Shown here in pieces: positions 60,898-64,000 of a DNA stretch of 64,000 nt; the first letter of the stretch is position 1, and every line of letters starts with the position of its first letter. Origin of the DNA: Spongisporangium articulatum (GTDB lineage Bacteria; Actinomycetota; Actinomycetes; Actinomycetales; Kineosporiaceae). The DNA lies in NCBI RefSeq assembly GCF_044465595.1, contig NZ_JBITLV010000002.1:1-64000 (forward strand), read 5' to 3'. The notes beneath the pieces were generated by a model. The model worked only from the letters and a program-made list of their open reading frames with translations. It searched no databases and was not told where the DNA came from. The translations under genes and the position numbers were made by a program.

Positions 60898-62010
60898 GTG
60901 GCGACCGACTTCCCGCACGAACTCCGTGAGCTCCGCACGACCCTCGAATCGATCCTCGAGGTGAGCGACCTGCCGACCCTGCGCAAGCAGATCGACGAGC
61001 TCTCCGAGAAGGCCGCCGCCCCCGACCTCTGGGACGACGTGGAGGCGGCCCAGGCCGTCACCAGCAAGCTGAGTCACCTGCAGAGCGAGCTCGACCGGCT
61101 GGAGAAGATGTCGGGTCGCGTCGACGACCTCGAGACGCTCGTCGAGCTGGCCCAGGAGGAGGACGACGCCGACACTCTCGCCGAGGCCGAGCAGGAGCTG
61201 ACGTCGGTTCGCAAGGCACTCGGCGAGCTCGAGGTCCGCACGCTGCTGTCCGGCGACTACGACTCCCGCGAGGCCCTGATCACCATCCGCGCCGAGGCGG
61301 GCGGCGTCGACGCCGCCGACTTCGCCGAGATGCTGCTGCGGATGTACCTGCGCTGGGCCGAGCGTCACCAGTACAAGACCGAGGTCTACGACACCTCGTA
61401 CGCGGAGGAGGCGGGCCTGAAGTCGGCGACCTTCCGCGTCGACGCGCCCTACGCCTACGGCACCCTCAGCGTCGAGCAGGGCACGCACCGCCTGGTCCGG
61501 ATCAGCCCGTTCGACAACCAGGGCCGCCGGCAGACGAGCTTCGCCGGGGTCGAGGTGCTGCCGGTCGTGGCCGAGACCGACCACATCGAGATCCCGGAGA
61601 ACGACATCCGGGTCGACGTCTACCGCTCCAGCGGCCCGGGCGGGCAGTCCGTCAACACCACCGACTCGGCGGTGCGGCTCACGCACATCCCGACCGGCAT
61701 CGTCGTCACCTGCCAGAACGAGAAGTCGCAGCTGCAGAACAAGGCCAGCGCGCTGCGCGTCCTGCAGGCCAAGCTGCTGGAGCGGGCCCGGCAGGAGCGC
61801 CAGGCCGAGCTCGACGCGCTGAAGGGGGACGGCGGCAGCAGCTGGGGCAACCAGATGCGCTCCTACGTGCTGCACCCGTACCAGATGGTCAAGGACCTGC
61901 GGACCGAGTACGAGACCGGCAACACCACGGCGGTGTTTGACGGCGAGATCGACGACTTCCTGGAGTCGGGCATCCGCTGGCGCCGGACCACCGAGAAGGC
62001 CGCCGGCTGA
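60898..62010 (+). CDS. prfB: Peptide chain release factor 2
   Basis: A 370-aa RF2 that recognises UAA and UGA stop codons and triggers peptide release on the ribosome. The stop-codon-reading tripeptide SPF is in VRISPFDNQGRR, and the catalytic GGQ in YRSSGPGGQSVNTTDSAVRL. The protein is encoded in one frame with no in-frame UGA, so the programmed frameshift of E. coli prfB is absent, as in other actinobacteria. The start is either GTG 60898 (leaderless-like spacing from TAACCT) or ATG 60892, in the same frame. It is a single transcription unit downstream of a CRP-like site. Confidence 0.96.
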   Translation: MATDFPHELRELRTTLESILEVSDLPTLRKQIDELSEKAAAPDLWDDVEAAQAVTSKLSHLQSELDRLEKMSGRVDDLETLVELAQEEDDADTLAEAEQELTSVRKALGELEVRTLLSGDYDSREALITIRAEAGGVDAADFAEMLLRMYLRWAERHQYKTEVYDTSYAEEAGLKSATFRVDAPYAYGTLSVEQGTHRLVRISPFDNQGRRQTSFAGVEVLPVVAETDHIEIPENDIRVDVYRSSGPGGQSVNTTDSAVRLTHIPTGIVVTCQNEKSQLQNKASALRVLQAKLLERARQERQAELDALKGDGGSSWGNQMRSYVLHPYQMVKDLRTEYETGNTTAVFDGEIDDFLESGIRWRRTTEKAAG

Positions 62011-62039
62011 CGCCTGCGTGAAGCTCCGCTGAGCGAACG

Positions 62040-62068
62040 CTTACCCAGGCGTGTCCGCGCTGGGTAAG
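62040..62068. promoter_or_regulatory. 9-bp inverted repeat overlapping the -10 region of the lipase-like gene
   Basis: CTTACCCAG (62040-62048) and CTGGGTAAG (62060-62068) are exact complements separated by 11 bases. The right arm covers the start of TAAGGT (62065-62070), the putative -10 box that ends 7 bases before GTG 62078. A protein bound here would block the promoter. Confidence 0.5.
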
Positions 62069-62077
62069 GTCGCAGCC

Positions 62078-63103
62078 GTGAAGCTGTCCCTGCCCGAGTG
62101 GCTCGTCGCGACCTTCCTCCGGCTGTGCCTGAAGCCGGTGCTCGGCCCGCCCTTCCCGATCGCCTTCCAGCGGTTCTGGATGGAGTTCTGCGCGCTGCTG
62201 AACCCGCCGCCGCTGGGCAACACCGTGCGTCGGGTGACGCTCGGCGGCGTGCCCGACGTGCTGGTCACCCCGGCCGGTGTCGAACCGGACGGCGAGGTCT
62301 CGGGCCCGCCCCCCGGCTCGACGAAGGGGCCCACCGGGCCGCGTCCCGTCGTCCTGTACCTGCACGGCGGCGCCTTCATCACCGGCTCGTACCGCAGCCA
62401 TGCGGGGCTGGTCGGCTACCTCGCGCGCGGCCTGCGCGCGCCGGTGCACGCGATCGAGTACCGGCTCGGGCCCGAGCACACGTGGCCGGCCGGGCACGAC
62501 GACGCCCTGGCCGCCTACCGGGCGCTGCTGGCCCGCGTTCCCGCCCACCGGCTGGTCGTCGCGGGCGACTCCGCGGGCGGCGTCATGGTCGCGGATCTGC
62601 TTCTGGCCCTGAGGGACTCGGGCGAACCGCAGCCGGCGGCCGCGGTCATGCTCTCGCCCGCCGTGGGCCTGGACGCCGAGCGCCGGCCGGGCGCCGGGGA
62701 GCGCGACACCGTCGTGCGCCGGGGCTGGATCGCCCAGGTGACCGCCGCGATGCAGCGCCCCACCGACGACCCGCACGAGGTGCTGCTCGGCCGCGATCTG
62801 ACCGGGCTGGCGCCGATCCACCTGCAGTACTCGACCGAGGAACTGTTCGCCGACGAGTGCGCCGAGTTCGCCGCCCAGCTGCGGGCCGCCGCGCAGTCGG
62901 TGGGCTCGCCCGACCGCAACGAGGTGCGGGTCTTCGCGGGCCCGTTCCACGTGCTCGCGGTGCTGCCGGGCGTGCTGAAGCGTTCCCGGGCGGCGCTCGC
63001 GGAGGTCGTGCAGTTCGCCGCCGGCCGGGTGCATGCGGCCACGGCCGCGGCCGACGCCGCCCAGGAGTCGGCGCAGGCCGGGGGAACCGCGCAGGCCGGC
63101 TGA
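62078..63103 (+). CDS. Hormone-sensitive-lipase-type alpha/beta hydrolase
   Basis: A 341-aa esterase/lipase of the HSL family. The oxyanion motif HGGAFITGSY is at about residue 96, GDSAGGVMVADLLLAL (nucleophile Ser in GDSAG) at about 165, and the catalytic His in GPFHVLAVLPG near 295. It hydrolyses short acyl esters. Starting at GTG 62078 removes nine residues of a longer frame that would begin upstream of the -10 box. The C-terminal 30 residues are Ala/Gln-rich and disordered. It precedes AIM24 by 44 bases. Confidence 0.88.
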   Translation: MKLSLPEWLVATFLRLCLKPVLGPPFPIAFQRFWMEFCALLNPPPLGNTVRRVTLGGVPDVLVTPAGVEPDGEVSGPPPGSTKGPTGPRPVVLYLHGGAFITGSYRSHAGLVGYLARGLRAPVHAIEYRLGPEHTWPAGHDDALAAYRALLARVPAHRLVVAGDSAGGVMVADLLLALRDSGEPQPAAAVMLSPAVGLDAERRPGAGERDTVVRRGWIAQVTAAMQRPTDDPHEVLLGRDLTGLAPIHLQYSTEELFADECAEFAAQLRAAAQSVGSPDRNEVRVFAGPFHVLAVLPGVLKRSRAALAEVVQFAAGRVHAATAAADAAQESAQAGGTAQAG

Positions 63104-63147
63104 TCGTCTGCTCGGGTGCGGCGCACGGTGCGCCCGGGGAGGAAAGC

Positions 63148-63849
63148 ATGCGCAGCGCACTGTTCGACGCCGCCACCGCCGAGGTCAGCACCACCCAGCG
63201 GTGGGTGAAGCAGAACGACCGGATGGTCAAGGTGACGCTGGGCGGCGACGTCCTGGCGGTCAAGGGTGCGATGGTCGCCTACCAGGGCCAGGTCACGTTC
63301 AACCACGAGGGCTCGGGGTCGGTCGGGAAGTTCATCCGGCGGGCGCTGACCAGCGAGGACACCCCGCTGATGCGGGTCGCCGGTCAGGGTGAGGTGTTCT
63401 TCGCGCGGCTCGCGCAGGACGTCTTCTTCGTGCAGCTCGAGGGCGACGGGATGAGCATCGGGGGGCAGAACCTGCTCGCCTTCGACGCCGAGCTGGGCTG
63501 GGACGTGCACCGCGTGCAGGGGGCCGGGATCGTCGGCGGCGGGCTGTTCAACACCCTGGTTCAGGGGCACGGCACCGTGGCCATCACCTCCGACGGGCCG
63601 CCCGTGCTGCTCGACTGCTCACAGCAGCCGACGTTCGTCGACATCCAGGCCGCGGTGGCCTGGTCGGCGAGCCTGCAGCCGCAGATCGTCTCGAGCATGA
63701 ACATGCGATCACTGCTGCGCGGCGGGTCGGGAGAATCGGTCCAGTACGCCTTCCACGGGCCGGGTTTCGTCGTCGTCCAGCCCAGCGAGGGGTTGCCGCC
63801 GGGCGCCGCGGCCGCGCCGGGCGGCGGGGGCGGCGGCCTGTTCGGCTGA
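63148..63849 (+). CDS. AIM24 family protein
   Basis: A 233-aa protein of the AIM24 (TerD-unrelated, beta-helix-like) family. MRSALFDAATAEVSTTQRWV at the start, then repeated beta strands (FFARLAQDVFFVQLEGDGMS, NLLAFDAELGWDVHRVQGAG) and the end FHGPGFVVVQPSEGLPP with a Gly-rich tail. AIM24 proteins form compact beta structures; bacterial members have no established function. ATG with GGGGAGGAAAG upstream. Convergent with the partial gene at the window end. Confidence 0.88.
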   Translation: MRSALFDAATAEVSTTQRWVKQNDRMVKVTLGGDVLAVKGAMVAYQGQVTFNHEGSGSVGKFIRRALTSEDTPLMRVAGQGEVFFARLAQDVFFVQLEGDGMSIGGQNLLAFDAELGWDVHRVQGAGIVGGGLFNTLVQGHGTVAITSDGPPVLLDCSQQPTFVDIQAAVAWSASLQPQIVSSMNMRSLLRGGSGESVQYAFHGPGFVVVQPSEGLPPGAAAAPGGGGGGLFG

Positions 63850-63866
63850 CCGTCGCGAACAGGGAA

Positions 63867-64000
63867 TCAGGGCAGTGCGAAGCGGACCAGGCCCTGCTGC
63901 GGCTTGCCGCCGACGGACGGGAACTCGCCGCCGACCACGAGGTACTTCCCGTTGCCGGTGACCGTCCACGGCCCCTGGTTCTGGCCCGTGTAGCTGCCGG
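63867..64000 (-). CDS. Partial beta-propeller-like protein, C-terminal end only
   Basis: Only the last 43 codons and the stop are inside the window; the start is beyond 64000. The translated end contains VTGNGKYLVVGGEFPSVGGK and then PQQGLVRFALP before the stop. The GGEF-x-x-V-x-G-K-x-x-x-x-L-x-R-F pattern is that of the repeating blades in secreted delta-60-like or kelch-like proteins. Total architecture cannot be judged. Confidence 0.7.
   Translation of the reverse strand, partial: GSYTGQNQGPWTVTGNGKYLVVGGEFPSVGGKPQQGLVRFALP

Overview
The window is a stretch of very GC-rich chromosome from a filamentous or otherwise complex actinobacterium. The evidence is the GC bias, frequent GTG/TTG starts, the conserved block mtrA-mtrB-lpqB-comF-hpf-secA, a WhiB1-like protein, a BldC-like small regulator, a SigF/SigB-type sigma factor with its RsbW-type anti-sigma factor, an actinobacterial large (180-kDa class) NAD-glutamate dehydrogenase, and a Tad/Flp pilus locus. 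The genus cannot be fixed from the sequence alone. Nearly all genes look chromosomal and core-like. No insertion sequence, prophage, CRISPR array, rRNA or tRNA was recognised.

Layout. 1-130 is an extreme poly-C/poly-G stretch, probably a contig-edge artefact. 130-1689: S-adenosylhomocysteinase behind a structured leader. 1691-3452: two overlapping paralogous short-chain dehydrogenases behind a perfect 16-bp palindrome. 3514-12278: a membrane/AAA module (RDD, SpoIIM-like, DivIVA-like coiled coil, then a tightly overlapping minus-strand operon of Pro-rich membrane protein, DUF4129, DUF4350, MoxR, DUF1905, DUF58). 12427-24943: MtrAB-LpqB envelope signalling, ComF, HPF, an MT0933-type antitoxin, a YcaQ-like protein, two GNAT genes and SecA. 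25058-28552: secreted nuclease/lamin-tail protein, an Rv3235-like plus LysM pair, a conserved small protein and a BldC-like regulator. 28704-30852: CpaB-like and CpaE-like proteins of the Tad type. 30885-40614: HAD protein, cupredoxin lipoprotein, a wax ester/triacylglycerol synthase-patatin lipid cluster, methyltransferase, VOC protein, GH15 glucoamylase/trehalase, hydrolase, DUF2505. 40652-50914: the very large glutamate dehydrogenase, a PdtaS-like kinase, WhiB1, SigF/RsbW, GNAT. 50963-59655: a three-ATPase FHA/FtsK protein divergent from a complete tadA-tadB-tadC-pilin-tadE-tadE2-tadG operon. 59679-64000: cytidine deaminase, small conserved protein, 71-bp tandem repeats, prfB, a lipase-like hydrolase, AIM24 and a partial beta-propeller-like protein.

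How it fits together: many neighbouring genes overlap by 1 or 4 bases (ATGA, GTGA, TAGTG), so the long operons are probably translationally coupled. At least eight genes have a TANNNT box 6-8 bases before the start codon with no Shine-Dalgarno sequence, the arrangement of leaderless transcripts. The two Tad blocks (28.7-30.9 kb and 55.1-59.7 kb) together give a nearly complete pilus or secretion machine, but no prepilin peptidase is visible.

The most unusual non-coding signal is a family of short palindromic elements built on the word TGATCATGCGCAAACGCA. They sit at gene ends (near 6.46, 16.8, 28.3, 36.3 and, as a variant, 45.8 kb), form perfect hairpins, and at two loci share 27 identical bases that run through the stop codon of unrelated minus-strand genes. 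Other non-coding signals are a symmetrical hairpin holding both stop codons of a convergent pair (20.2 kb), CRP-like sites upstream of whiB1 and prfB, and a 71-bp tandem repeat at 60.5 kb.
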